Below, in pieces: positions 23,639 through 31,813 of a stretch of DNA of 64,000 bases; position 1 is the stretch's first letter, and every line of letters starts with the position of its first letter. This DNA comes from an uncultured Bacteroidales bacterium. GTDB lineage: Bacteria > Bacteroidota > Bacteroidia > Bacteroidales > UBA932. The position numbers and the translations under genes are program-made. The DNA is taken from positions 85,218-149,217 of the forward strand of contig CAKVCK010000004.1 of assembly GCA_934725575.1 (NCBI GenBank), read 5' to 3'. Under the pieces are notes generated by a model. It was not told the origin of the DNA. It searched no databases and saw only the letters and a program-made list of their open reading frames with translations.

Positions 23639-24868
23639 TTATAGAAAAATAAGTGATGACGTGCGTTCCGGACTGAATATCCTGACAGCCGCATCTCGGA
23701 TCGCCTCAGATGTGACGGCTTCGATGGCTTCACGGTTCTGTTTGTCAGTGAATATCTTTCCATACGAGATCAGGCTTTTGCCCATTGACAGGCACTGGGT
23801 CTCTCCGTTGTCGGAACTGATGGCAAGTTGGCCGAGAAGCTGCTTTTTTGCGGCCTTAAGTCTGGAAGGAGAAAGTTCCTCGTCCTGCATTTTTCGGATC
23901 ACTTTCCAGACAGCGTCAAGGCATTTTTCCAGATTGCCCCGCTCGCAGCCAAGGCTTATGGTCATAATCCCGGATTCCGTGTACTGTGAGTAAGAGGACT
24001 CCACTCCGTAAACCCATCCGTTTCTCTCTCTCAACAGGCTGTTCAACAGGGAGTTGGATGCCGGGCCGCCGATGATGTTGCTGAGCAGGATAGATGCGAA
24101 ACGCCCTTCTGAATCGTAGAGCGATGGGGCGAAGTTTCCAAGCACGGCATTGACCTCGTGATTCCGCTTCTCGACCATTCTGTTGAAGGGTTGCGGAAGT
24201 CTGATTGGCTGGACCGCGCGTTCATAGACGGCGGCATTGGATCCGCCAAAGAACTTCCCGACCAGTTTCCGGACATTCTCCTCCAGTTTCCTCTCGTCGA
24301 TGTCGGCGACTATCGTCAGGGCCATATTCTCCGGAATGAAACGCTCCTCTGTGAATTTCTTCAGTTCCTTGCCTGTGATTTTCCTGACGCTCGCCGGTGT
24401 GCCGAGAATGGAACGTCCGAGTGGATGGCCTGTGAACAGGTTTTCCTCGAATTGGTCATAGACATCGTCGGCGGGGGAGTCCTTGTAGGATTTGATCTCA
24501 TCGATCACCACGCCCTTCTCGACCGAGATTTCCTCTTCCGGGAATGTCGGGCAGGTGGCTAGCTCCAGAAGCAGAGATGCGGCCTTGCCGAGGTCTTCCT
24601 TTAGCACGGTCGAATGGATGACGATCTCCTCCTTGGTGGTGAACGCGTTAAGCTCGCCGCCAAGCTTGTCAAGGTAACCGCTGATGACTCTGGAGCTCTT
24701 ATGCTCTGTACCTTTGAATATGGTGTGTTCGGTGAAATGGGCGATCCCGCTGTGGAAATCCCCTTCGTCACGTGTCCCGCATTTGATGGTCAGGGAGCAG
24801 TAGCCTACGGCGTTTCCGCTTCTCCTGACAGCATATTTAAGACCTTGTTCAGTCGTTCCTATGATCAT
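23639..24868 (-). CDS. M16 family zinc peptidase
   Basis: 409 residues, one half-enzyme of the insulinase/pitrilysin family. The inverted zinc motif is HFTEH at 44-48, followed by the conserved GGELNAFTTKE and by EKGVVIDEIKSYKD, which holds the third metal ligand. The second domain (from about 200) includes LSNIIGGPASNSLLNSLLRE and the Arg-Tyr-like region WVYGVESSYSQY. No signal peptide is seen, so it is probably cytoplasmic. It removes or degrades small peptides. The gene starts 15 bp after the unknown secreted protein and continues into the fucosidase. Confidence 0.93.
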   Translation of the reverse strand: MIIGTTEQGLKYAVRRSGNAVGYCSLTIKCGTRDEGDFHSGIAHFTEHTIFKGTEHKSSRVISGYLDKLGGELNAFTTKEEIVIHSTVLKEDLGKAASLLLELATCPTFPEEEISVEKGVVIDEIKSYKDSPADDVYDQFEENLFTGHPLGRSILGTPASVRKITGKELKKFTEERFIPENMALTIVADIDERKLEENVRKLVGKFFGGSNAAVYERAVQPIRLPQPFNRMVEKRNHEVNAVLGNFAPSLYDSEGRFASILLSNIIGGPASNSLLNSLLRERNGWVYGVESSYSQYTESGIMTISLGCERGNLEKCLDAVWKVIRKMQDEELSPSRLKAAKKQLLGQLAISSDNGETQCLSMGKSLISYGKIFTDKQNREAIEAVTSEAIRDAAVRIFSPERTSSLIFL

Positions 24869-24883
24869 AAGCCGGAGGCCGTG

Positions 24884-25738
24884 TTATTTCCTTAGAAGTT
24901 TGATCGCCTTGAGGTCGCTTGACAGGAATCCTTTGCCCATCTTGGCCGTTATCTTGTGCTTTTTGAAATAGTACAGCTCGTGGTTGTCCGCCCCGATGAG
25001 CATCTTGTAGCAGATGGAACCGTTGACAGGCTCGGACGGAGCCACTACATAACTTACAACCGCGTTGAAAGTCCCCTCGTTGAATATCTCGTCAACCTCG
25101 TCCTCATCGTCATTGATGAGAATATCCTCGTCCAACGAACGCTTTGTCTGTTCGTCAACCTGTGGGGCCAGATCCTCGGACCAGAAGAATATCCTTTTGA
25201 TCTTCAGCTTCTTGGTGTCTTTGGCCCCGATGTTTGAATATGCCTTCATCTCTGTTTCGGTAAGTCCGGAGGTGTGGTCCTGGATGATTTTGAGGAAGGC
25301 TGGCAGGAGCACGAACTCGCGTCCGGACGGATCCTCGGTCGAGCGCAGAGGGAATGTCACGACCTCGAACATATCACTGATGGATTTGTCGGCTCCCTCC
25401 CCACCCTTTACAAGGGTAAGCATATCGATCCCCGGTTCTGATTCCCTGCGGAACTGCCCCTTGACAACCAGCAGGAAATAGTAGCTGGCGTTGGTCTTGA
25501 GGCTCTCGAACTCCTCATTGGTGCAGAACTCGTAAGGAGAGATGGTCCAGGTGGACGCGACGCTTTCCTTCAATGCTTCGTCAAGGAACTCGTCTCCGGT
25601 CAGCACGACCTTTGTCGTCTTGGTGGTGAAATCCTTGAGCTTCTCCCTTCTTGTGGTGATCTGCGCCTGTCCGAATATGTCGGTGGCAAGCAGCAGGCCG
25701 GTGATGGTCCAGGCCAATATCGTTAGTGTACGTCTCAT
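24884..25738 (-). CDS. Conserved secreted protein of unknown function
   Basis: 284 residues from the ATG at 25738; an open frame back to 25843 adds residues with no signal-like features. The N-terminus is a signal peptide (RRTLTILAWTITGLLLATD, then FGQAQ), with probable cleavage after Ala near 25. The mature protein has mixed alpha/beta character and no Cys pattern. Notable stretches are FLDEALKESVASTWTISPYEFC, FYFKKHKITAK near the end and an acidic segment (NDDEDEVDEIFNEG). It resembles secreted hypothetical proteins found across Bacteroidales, but I cannot name a function. It heads the run with the M16 protease. Confidence 0.75.
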   Translation of the reverse strand: MRRTLTILAWTITGLLLATDIFGQAQITTRREKLKDFTTKTTKVVLTGDEFLDEALKESVASTWTISPYEFCTNEEFESLKTNASYYFLLVVKGQFRRESEPGIDMLTLVKGGEGADKSISDMFEVVTFPLRSTEDPSGREFVLLPAFLKIIQDHTSGLTETEMKAYSNIGAKDTKKLKIKRIFFWSEDLAPQVDEQTKRSLDEDILINDDEDEVDEIFNEGTFNAVVSYVVAPSEPVNGSICYKMLIGADNHELYYFKKHKITAKMGKGFLSSDLKAIKLLRK

Positions 25739-25841
25739 ATCTGTTTGTTTTTTAGTTTTTAAGCAAAGTGCAAGTCCCGTAATGCCAAGGCTTGCGCCGT
25801 TCCGGCGGACAAAAAGTTCCATACTTCGTGCCGCGCGACAC

Positions 25842-25869
25842 AAATGTACGAAATATTGCGTAAATTTGC
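25842..25869. promoter_or_regulatory. Divergent promoters between the unknown gene and dnaX
   Basis: TACATTTG on the minus strand (plus-strand 25842-25849) serves the unknown secreted protein; TAAATTTG on the plus strand (25862-25869) serves dnaX. The boxes are 12 bases apart, so the two polymerases would compete. Confidence 0.5.
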
Positions 25870-25918
25870 CTTACAAAACTTGGTGCGGACAACCACTCCC
25901 TAAGATTTGAACGCTGTT

Positions 25919-27709
25919 ATGTCTGAATACATCGTATCGGCAAGAAAATATCGTCCTGACTCGTTCGAGTCCCTTATCGGTCAGGACAACATAGCCCAGA
26001 CCCTGAAGAACTCCATCATCAGGGGGAAACTGGCGCACGCCTACCTGTTCTGCGGGCCGCGCGGAGTGGGGAAGACGACCACGGCTAGGATATTCGCAAA
26101 GGCCATCAATTGCTCCAATCCTTCGCCGGATATGGAGCCTTGCGGCGAGTGTGAGTCCTGCCGGTCCTTCCAGGAAGGGCGGTCCTATTGTATTCACGAA
26201 TTGGACGCCGCGTCCAACAACGGTGTGGATGACATCAAGAACCTGATGGACCAGGTGCAGATTCCTCCGCAGGTGGGAAAGTACAGCGTTTACATCATAG
26301 ACGAGGTGCATATGCTCTCCACGGCGGCGTTCAACGCCTTCCTCAAGACGCTGGAGGAGCCGCCGGCACACGCCATATTCATTCTTGCGACGACTGAGAA
26401 GCATAAGATTCTGCCGACGATCCTTTCGCGTTGTCAGACCTACGATTTCAACAGGATCTCTGTGCCGGACATCGTCAGCAACCTCAGGATGATAGCGGGG
26501 AAGGAGGGTGTGAATATTGACGATGAGTCCTTGCACGTGATAGCGCAGAAAGCCGACGGGGCTATGCGTGACGCACTTACGATCTTCGACCAGACGGTGG
26601 CGTTCTGCGGGACCGATGTGAAGTACGAGGAGGTTCTGAAGAACCTCAATGTGCTTGACTATGACTACAGTTTCAATCTTGTGGACGCTTTTCTGGCGGG
26701 AGATTACGGCACGGCGCTGCTCAAGTTTGACGAGATTCTTTCCAAAGGGTTCAACGCACTTCATTTCTGTGCGGCTCTGAGCTCGCATTTCAGGGATCTG
26801 ATGGTGACGAAGAACGGCGGGCTTGATGCTTTGCTTGAATTGCCGGAATCGTTGAAGGCCAGGTACGTGGAGCAGGCTTCCCGTTGTTCGCTGAAGTTCC
26901 TTTATGACGCGTTGGCGGTCACCACAGCCTGTGAGGCGGGTTATAAGCAGGCTGTTAATCCGAGACTTCACATAGAGTTCGCCTTGATGAAGCTTAGTTT
27001 CCTGATGAAGGCTCCAGACGCGTCCAGACCTGTTTCCGCACCAGTGGTCCAAACAGCCCCTAAGCAGGTCACTGAGCCTGTCGAAGTGACTGCCGCTCCC
27101 GTTAGGCCTGCCGCGACTTCGACAGGAACTATTGCCGAAAAGAGTGATCTTGAGGCTGCGGAAGGTAATGTGAAACCGGTTGAGAGTACTGGCTCTCCGG
27201 CTGCCGCGGCGGAGAGTCCGGCTTCCCGTGCGAGAAGAAAACCTGCCAAGACGGGCGCGGCGCTGTCCCTGAACTCGATAATGCAAGAGGAGGAGACTAA
27301 GAAAGTCGAGAAACAAGCGGTAGTGATTGAGGATGCGATTCCAGATGACGAGGTGCTTTTGAACGCCTGGAAGACTGTTCCGGCTGAATATGCCTCAAGC
27401 CCGCGTCTGGCAAACACCCTTCAGAACGCAGATGTGAGTGTCGAGATGAAGGACGGTTACAAGGTCTTGACGTTCAAGGTCAGCAATGATGCTCAGGAGA
27501 AATGGATAAGGGCGAACCGGCTTATGGATCTGGAAGGAAATTTGCAGAAAAAGGTCGGCTCCTCCAAACTTCGTCTTGAGGTCGGGGTTGTGCCTATGGC
27601 GGACAAGGGAGTGCAGCCTTACACCGATCAGGAGAAGGCCACTGCCTTGATGGGACAGAATGGTGAGGTCCAGAATCTGATCAAGGATTTCGGCCTTGAG
27701 ACAAAATAG
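25919..27709 (+). CDS. dnaX: DNA polymerase III subunits gamma and tau
   Basis: 596 residues; the clamp-loader motor. The AAA+ domain has Walker A GPRGVGKTT at 46-54, a zinc module (NCSNP, then CGECESC), Walker B IIDEVHM, and the sensor TTEKHKILPTILSRCQ. Domain III follows to about 360. A low-complexity linker rich in Pro, Ala, Thr and Val (about 370-450) is encoded partly by a REP-like repeat (27068-27126). The C-terminal tau-like domain ends near 596. The ATG at 25919 is preferred to a TTG at 25907. It is followed 26 bases later by lptB. Confidence 0.95.
   Translation: MSEYIVSARKYRPDSFESLIGQDNIAQTLKNSIIRGKLAHAYLFCGPRGVGKTTTARIFAKAINCSNPSPDMEPCGECESCRSFQEGRSYCIHELDAASNNGVDDIKNLMDQVQIPPQVGKYSVYIIDEVHMLSTAAFNAFLKTLEEPPAHAIFILATTEKHKILPTILSRCQTYDFNRISVPDIVSNLRMIAGKEGVNIDDESLHVIAQKADGAMRDALTIFDQTVAFCGTDVKYEEVLKNLNVLDYDYSFNLVDAFLAGDYGTALLKFDEILSKGFNALHFCAALSSHFRDLMVTKNGGLDALLELPESLKARYVEQASRCSLKFLYDALAVTTACEAGYKQAVNPRLHIEFALMKLSFLMKAPDASRPVSAPVVQTAPKQVTEPVEVTAAPVRPAATSTGTIAEKSDLEAAEGNVKPVESTGSPAAAAESPASRARRKPAKTGAALSLNSIMQEEETKKVEKQAVVIEDAIPDDEVLLNAWKTVPAEYASSPRLANTLQNADVSVEMKDGYKVLTFKVSNDAQEKWIRANRLMDLEGNLQKKVGSSKLRLEVGVVPMADKGVQPYTDQEKATALMGQNGEVQNLIKDFGLETK
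27068..27126. repeat. REP-like palindrome inside dnaX
   Basis: An intact unit CACTGAGCCTGTCGAAGTG lies at 27070-27088, with its flanking GT and AC at 27068-27090. An inverted partial partner ACTTCGACAGG lies at 27116-27126. Eleven bases of the arms are perfectly complementary. The element is in frame in the linker of DnaX. This is the best-preserved copy of the repeat in the window. Confidence 0.75.
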
Positions 27710-27735
27710 TGGTTGACAAATAGATTTGAGATAAG

Positions 27736-28560
27736 ATGAAACTTCATTGCGAGAACCTTGTCAAGAAATATGGCATCAGAACCGTCGTGAAAGGCGTTTC
27801 AATGGAGATTAACCAGGGAGAGATTGTTGGTTTTCTCGGCCCTAACGGAGCCGGGAAGACAACCAGTTTCTATATGATTACAGGGCAGATAGTTCCGAAC
27901 GGAGGACGTGTGTTCCTTGATGATGAGGACATCACTGAGCTCCCTATGTACAAAAGGGCTCAGAAAGGTGTCGGCTATCTGCCGCAGGAGGCTTCCGTGT
28001 TCCGTAAGATGTCCGTGGAGGACAACATTATGTCCGTGATGGAGATGTCGGATATGTCCAAGGCTGAGAGGCAGGAGAGACTTGAGGATCTGATCAACGA
28101 GTTCAATCTCTCGAAGGTGCGCAAGAGTCTTGGAATCCAGCTTTCCGGAGGCGAGAGACGACGCTGCGAGATCGCCCGCGCGCTTGCCATCGACCCGAAA
28201 TTCATCCTGCTTGACGAGCCGTTTGCCGGAGTCGATCCGATCGCCGTGGAGGATATCCAGTTCATCATCGCTAAACTGAAGTACAAGGACATCGGTGTCA
28301 TCATCACTGACCATAATGTAGGTGAGACTCTTGCGATCACCGACCGCGCCTATCTTCTCTACGAAGGCACAATCCTCCAGCAGGGCACTCCGGAGTCCCT
28401 CGCAGCCGACGAGGATGTCCGCACCAAATACCTCGGCTCCGGCTTTGTCTTGAAGAAGTCCGTCTCCGTGGAGCGCGCCAAAGCCGAACACGCCGCCCTT
28501 GAGGCCGCCCGCGCCGCCAAGGCCACATCGGCGGAACCTGTTGCCACTGAAACTTTGTAG
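27736..28560 (+). CDS. lptB: LPS export ABC transporter ATPase
   Basis: 274 residues; powers extraction of lipopolysaccharide from the inner membrane with LptF/G. Walker A GPNGAGKTT is at 35-43, Q-loop YLPQEASVFRKM near 86-97, signature QLSGGERRRCEIARAL near 135-150, Walker B FILLDEPFAGVDPI and the switch His in IITDHNVGETL. The normal LptB core ends near residue 243 (YLGSGFVLKK). The last ~30 residues (SVSVERAKAEHAALEAARAA and onward) are an Ala/Glu-rich charged extension not found in most LptB. Downstream is a composite hairpin. Confidence 0.94.
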   Translation: MKLHCENLVKKYGIRTVVKGVSMEINQGEIVGFLGPNGAGKTTSFYMITGQIVPNGGRVFLDDEDITELPMYKRAQKGVGYLPQEASVFRKMSVEDNIMSVMEMSDMSKAERQERLEDLINEFNLSKVRKSLGIQLSGGERRRCEIARALAIDPKFILLDEPFAGVDPIAVEDIQFIIAKLKYKDIGVIITDHNVGETLAITDRAYLLYEGTILQQGTPESLAADEDVRTKYLGSGFVLKKSVSVERAKAEHAALEAARAAKATSAEPVATETL

Positions 28561-28585
28561 ATGAATATGATTGCGTAAAATTAAA

Positions 28586-28609
28586 CCCGGAAGCCAAATG
28601 GCGACCGGG
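28586..28609. terminator. Hairpin between convergent lptB and transporter genes
   Basis: CCCGG-AA-GCC-AAAT-GGC-GA-CCGGG forms a nested stem. It lies between the lptB stop (28560) and the transporter stop (28616). The plus strand continues CTTATTTC. Confidence 0.5.
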
Positions 28610-28615
28610 CTTATT

Positions 28616-30016
28616 TCATTGTTCGGATCCAGTGATCTCAGCCATGACCTTTTCGGCTTTGGCGTAGCCGTCGGCGGGGGCTTTCCACATCAGGGCGACC
28701 ACAGCGGCCCCGACCAGACCGATTATCACAGAGACTAGGAACACGGAATCCCATCCGAAATGCTCGGCGAGGTAGCCGAAGGTCACACCGGAGATGGCGG
28801 TGCTGGCGTACCCGAATATTCCCAAGATGCCGTTGGCGGTGGCGCAGGCGTGCTTGGTGGCCTGCTGCGAGGCTGAGGTGCCGAGAAGGGCCTGCGGTCC
28901 GTAGATGAAGAAGCTCGACAGGCAGATGAATATGGCTGAGAGCCAAGGCATCCCGGCGGGGGATTTCCAGAACAGGAAGAACGACAGGGTGGCGCCGACC
29001 GTGCAGATGAAGCAGGTCCTGTGCGCGCGGCTCTTCATGAACTTGTCCGTGAACCATCCCGCCAGCAACATTCCGGCGATGCCGCCGACCAGTTCGGAGG
29101 CTGCCACGACAGTACCGGCCGTCGAGATCTCCATGCCTTTGTACTGCGTCAGGAAAGTCGCGCCCCAGTCAAGGATTGTGAAACGGACAACATAGATGCA
29201 GAAGTTGGACACAGCCAGAATCCAGATCAGGGGGTTGGCGAACACCATCCGGTTGACAAAGGATTTGAAAGACTTTCCGGACATATTGTCGGCCAGCGAG
29301 GGTTCTGAGGCTTTATCTTCCGACTTCTCGTCCTTGTCCATGTCCTCAATCTCAGGAAGCCCTACGGATGACGGGGTGTCCTTCAATGTGAAGAACAGCG
29401 CGACGGCGCCCACGAGGGCGATGGCGGCGGGAACAGCGAAGCAGAGCTGCCATGCGCTGTAGCCGTAATGCTTCAGGAGAAATCCGCAGATCACGCTGAT
29501 GAGACCGGCTCCGATGGAATGTGATGCGTTCCAGATGGACTGCTTGGTGGCGAGTTCTGAGGGTCTGATCCAGTGGCACATAAGGCTGATGCACGGCGGC
29601 ACGCCCATGCCCTGGAAGTAACCGTTGAGAACCCACAGGGTACCGATGATGTAAACCAGCGTCATCGTGGCCTTGCCCTCGGTGTCCAGCACATTCATGA
29701 ACGAGTTCATGGACGGACTGAAGCAGATGACAAGATTGGTCACGGCTGACAACACGAGACCGAGGGTCATAAGTTTCCTACGGCTGAACCTGTCGGCCAT
29801 AAACCCGTTGACGAAGCGGGAGATTCCATAGATGATGCCGTTAAGGGTCAGGAATATGCCCAACTGGACCTTGGATATTCCTAATTCCGCCTCAAGCGCG
29901 GGCATGACCACGCTGAAATGTTTTCTGACGAAGTAATACAGCGCATAGCCGATCATCAGCGTGATCAGGGTGCGCCACTGCCAGTAGTTATACTTCTTTT
30001 CTGTCTGTCTGTCCAT
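28616..30016 (-). CDS. Organophosphate:phosphate antiporter (OPA family), copy 1
   Basis: 466 residues and about 12 membrane helices. The N-terminus (YWQWRTLITLMIGYALYYFVRK) and NGFMADRFSRRKLMTLGL are typical of the GlpT/UhpT family, which swaps organic phosphate esters for phosphate. PPCISLMCHWIRPSELATKQ corresponds to the conserved GlpT loop around the substrate site. A hydrophilic loop (about 225-250) is Asp/Glu/Lys-rich. It might carry glycerol-3-phosphate or hexose phosphate; the exact substrate is not set by the sequence. It is divergent from a second copy and shares a 183-bp gap with it. Confidence 0.88.
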   Translation of the reverse strand: MDRQTEKKYNYWQWRTLITLMIGYALYYFVRKHFSVVMPALEAELGISKVQLGIFLTLNGIIYGISRFVNGFMADRFSRRKLMTLGLVLSAVTNLVICFSPSMNSFMNVLDTEGKATMTLVYIIGTLWVLNGYFQGMGVPPCISLMCHWIRPSELATKQSIWNASHSIGAGLISVICGFLLKHYGYSAWQLCFAVPAAIALVGAVALFFTLKDTPSSVGLPEIEDMDKDEKSEDKASEPSLADNMSGKSFKSFVNRMVFANPLIWILAVSNFCIYVVRFTILDWGATFLTQYKGMEISTAGTVVAASELVGGIAGMLLAGWFTDKFMKSRAHRTCFICTVGATLSFFLFWKSPAGMPWLSAIFICLSSFFIYGPQALLGTSASQQATKHACATANGILGIFGYASTAISGVTFGYLAEHFGWDSVFLVSVIIGLVGAAVVALMWKAPADGYAKAEKVMAEITGSEQ

Positions 30017-30105
30017 GATGTCCTTTATTAATATGTCTCCTTACCGACGCCTGGTTCAGACCGAAAGGTCGGGACGGGAAGCGTAAAGTCTGTGGAAAGT
30101 GACTG

Positions 30106-30166
30106 CAAAGGTAGGAATTTTCGGTGAAATTCGTGTTCAACAATCGGCGGAAAAAGGTTATCTTTG
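30106..30166. promoter_or_regulatory. Divergent promoters of the two OPA transporters
   Basis: TACCTTTG on the minus strand (plus-strand 30106-30113) serves copy 1; TATCTTTG on the plus strand (30159-30166) serves copy 2, 34 bases before its ATG. Both match TAnnTTTG. Confidence 0.5.
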
Positions 30167-30199
30167 TAGGATTTTCCGAAAATCCGGGAGTCTTTCAAT

Positions 30200-31666
30200 A
30201 TGATGACACAAGAACAAAAAAAACGATTCCAGTACTGGCAGTGGCGCACAATCATCGGGACGATGATCGGCTACTCGATTTTCTATCTTGTACGCAAGAA
30301 CTTTTCTTTCGCCATTCCAGGTCTGACCGCTGAATATGGCATCACCAAGGCCACGTTCGGGGCGATCCTCGCCATAGCAAGTTTCATGTATGGCGTGTCC
30401 AAGTTGATAAACGGCTTCCTGGCCGACCGTCTCAACGGCCGCTGGCATCTTGTCACCGGGTTGTCCGTCAGCGCGTTTGTGAACCTCCTGTTCGGAGCGG
30501 GAGCGATGATCTGCGCCTACTTTGTGGGAGCGGACTACGGCCCTGAGTTTGTCCATTATCTTGTGATACTCTTCGCCGTGCTTTATGTTATCAACAATGT
30601 GTTCCAAGGATGCGGTTTCCCTCCTTGCAACCGTCTGATAACCCACTGGGTGCCACCTCACGAGCTTGCGACAAAGATGTCGATCTGGAACACCTCACAT
30701 TCCGTCGGGGCTTTCCTTGTGGCGGTCCTTTGCGGCTACATCATGGGGCACACGGGAGTGGACATGAGCGCAGACGCCGAGGTTCGCGCCCGTGTGGCTG
30801 AGAACACTGCGAACATCACGGCTTCTATGGATCCGGCCGCGGCTCAGGCCTATGTGGATTCCGCATTGCAGCACATCGGATCGTGGCAATGGGCTTTCTG
30901 GATTCCTGCCGCGATAGCTGTCCTTGGGGTGATCTTCATCATCGTGACCCTGAGGGACACTCCTAAGTCTGTCGGACTTCCTGAATTGGAAGGCACGAAG
31001 GTGGCGGACAAACATGACGCAGCCGAGAAGAAAGAGTTCAGGCGGTTCATCATCGACAAGGTCATCAAAAACCCTATCGTGTGGATTCTGACATTGGCTG
31101 ACTTCTTTGTCTATATCGTGCGTATGGCCGTGCTTGACTGGGGCCCTTCATTCCTTCAGGAAAGCCGTGGACTGTCTCCGGCGCTTTCAGCCTGGACGGT
31201 CGCCATCTTTGAAGCCTTCGGAGTGGTCGGAATGCTTGTGGCCGGAGTTGTCTCCGACAAGATCTTCCACAGCAAGGCCCAGAGAACCTGTGCGCTGTGC
31301 ATGATCGGCGTGATGGTGTTCCTCACCGTGTTCTGCCTCCTGCCTGCCTCCACAAGCCCAGTCCTGCTGATGCTCGTGCTCGCCTGCGTAGGCTTCTTCC
31401 TCTATGGGCCTCAGGCTCTCATCGGGGTGGTCGCGTCCAATCAGGTGACCCGCCGCGGAGCCTCCTCGGCCAACGGAATCATCGGTTTCGTGACCTACCT
31501 CAGCCCTATTATCTCTGGATTCGTGTTCGGCCACATCGCCGACAATCCTAAGTTCGGTTGGGAGGGAGTGTTCAAGATCATGATATTTGTCGCCGCCCTC
31601 GGTCTCGTCACTCTGCTCACTCTTTGGAACAAGAAGACTGACGGCTACGCTGAAAACCAGGAGTAA
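30200..31666 (+). CDS. Organophosphate:phosphate antiporter (OPA family), copy 2
   Basis: 488 residues, about 12 membrane helices, and clearly homologous to copy 1: QYWQWRTIIGTMIGYSIFYL at the start, NGFLADRLNGRWHLVTGL and FPPCNRLITHWVPPHELATK in the matching places. Between helices 5 and 6 it has an extra loop (about 185-225) with alternating Asp, Ala and Glu that copy 1 lacks. The two may carry different phosphate esters. A pair of terminators follows at 31667 and 31760. Family is sure; the substrate is inferred. Confidence 0.88.
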   Translation: MMTQEQKKRFQYWQWRTIIGTMIGYSIFYLVRKNFSFAIPGLTAEYGITKATFGAILAIASFMYGVSKLINGFLADRLNGRWHLVTGLSVSAFVNLLFGAGAMICAYFVGADYGPEFVHYLVILFAVLYVINNVFQGCGFPPCNRLITHWVPPHELATKMSIWNTSHSVGAFLVAVLCGYIMGHTGVDMSADAEVRARVAENTANITASMDPAAAQAYVDSALQHIGSWQWAFWIPAAIAVLGVIFIIVTLRDTPKSVGLPELEGTKVADKHDAAEKKEFRRFIIDKVIKNPIVWILTLADFFVYIVRMAVLDWGPSFLQESRGLSPALSAWTVAIFEAFGVVGMLVAGVVSDKIFHSKAQRTCALCMIGVMVFLTVFCLLPASTSPVLLMLVLACVGFFLYGPQALIGVVASNQVTRRGASSANGIIGFVTYLSPIISGFVFGHIADNPKFGWEGVFKIMIFVAALGLVTLLTLWNKKTDGYAENQE

Positions 31667-31725
31667 GAAGCTGTTTTGAATTGTTAGAAGTTTTTCACTC
31701 TCAAACCTTCAAACAAAACAGCTTC
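31667..31725 (+). terminator. Long-loop hairpin after OPA copy 2
   Basis: GAAGCTGTTTT (31667-31677) pairs perfectly with AAAACAGCTTC (31715-31725), enclosing 37 bases. It starts directly after the stop codon. Confidence 0.45.
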
Positions 31726-31759
31726 AAAGAGGTTACTTCTGAATATTCATAAAAAAACT

Positions 31760-31795
31760 ACCGCCGCGAAGCTGTGATCCTTCACGGCGGTTTTC
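31760..31795. terminator. Bidirectional terminator
   Basis: ACCGCCG (31760-31766) pairs with CGGCGGT (31785-31791). The stem has A7 on its left and TTTT on its right, so it can stop both the transporter transcript and the FAD-enzyme transcript. Confidence 0.7.
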
Positions 31796-31813
31796 ATATT
31801 CAATGAATATGTC

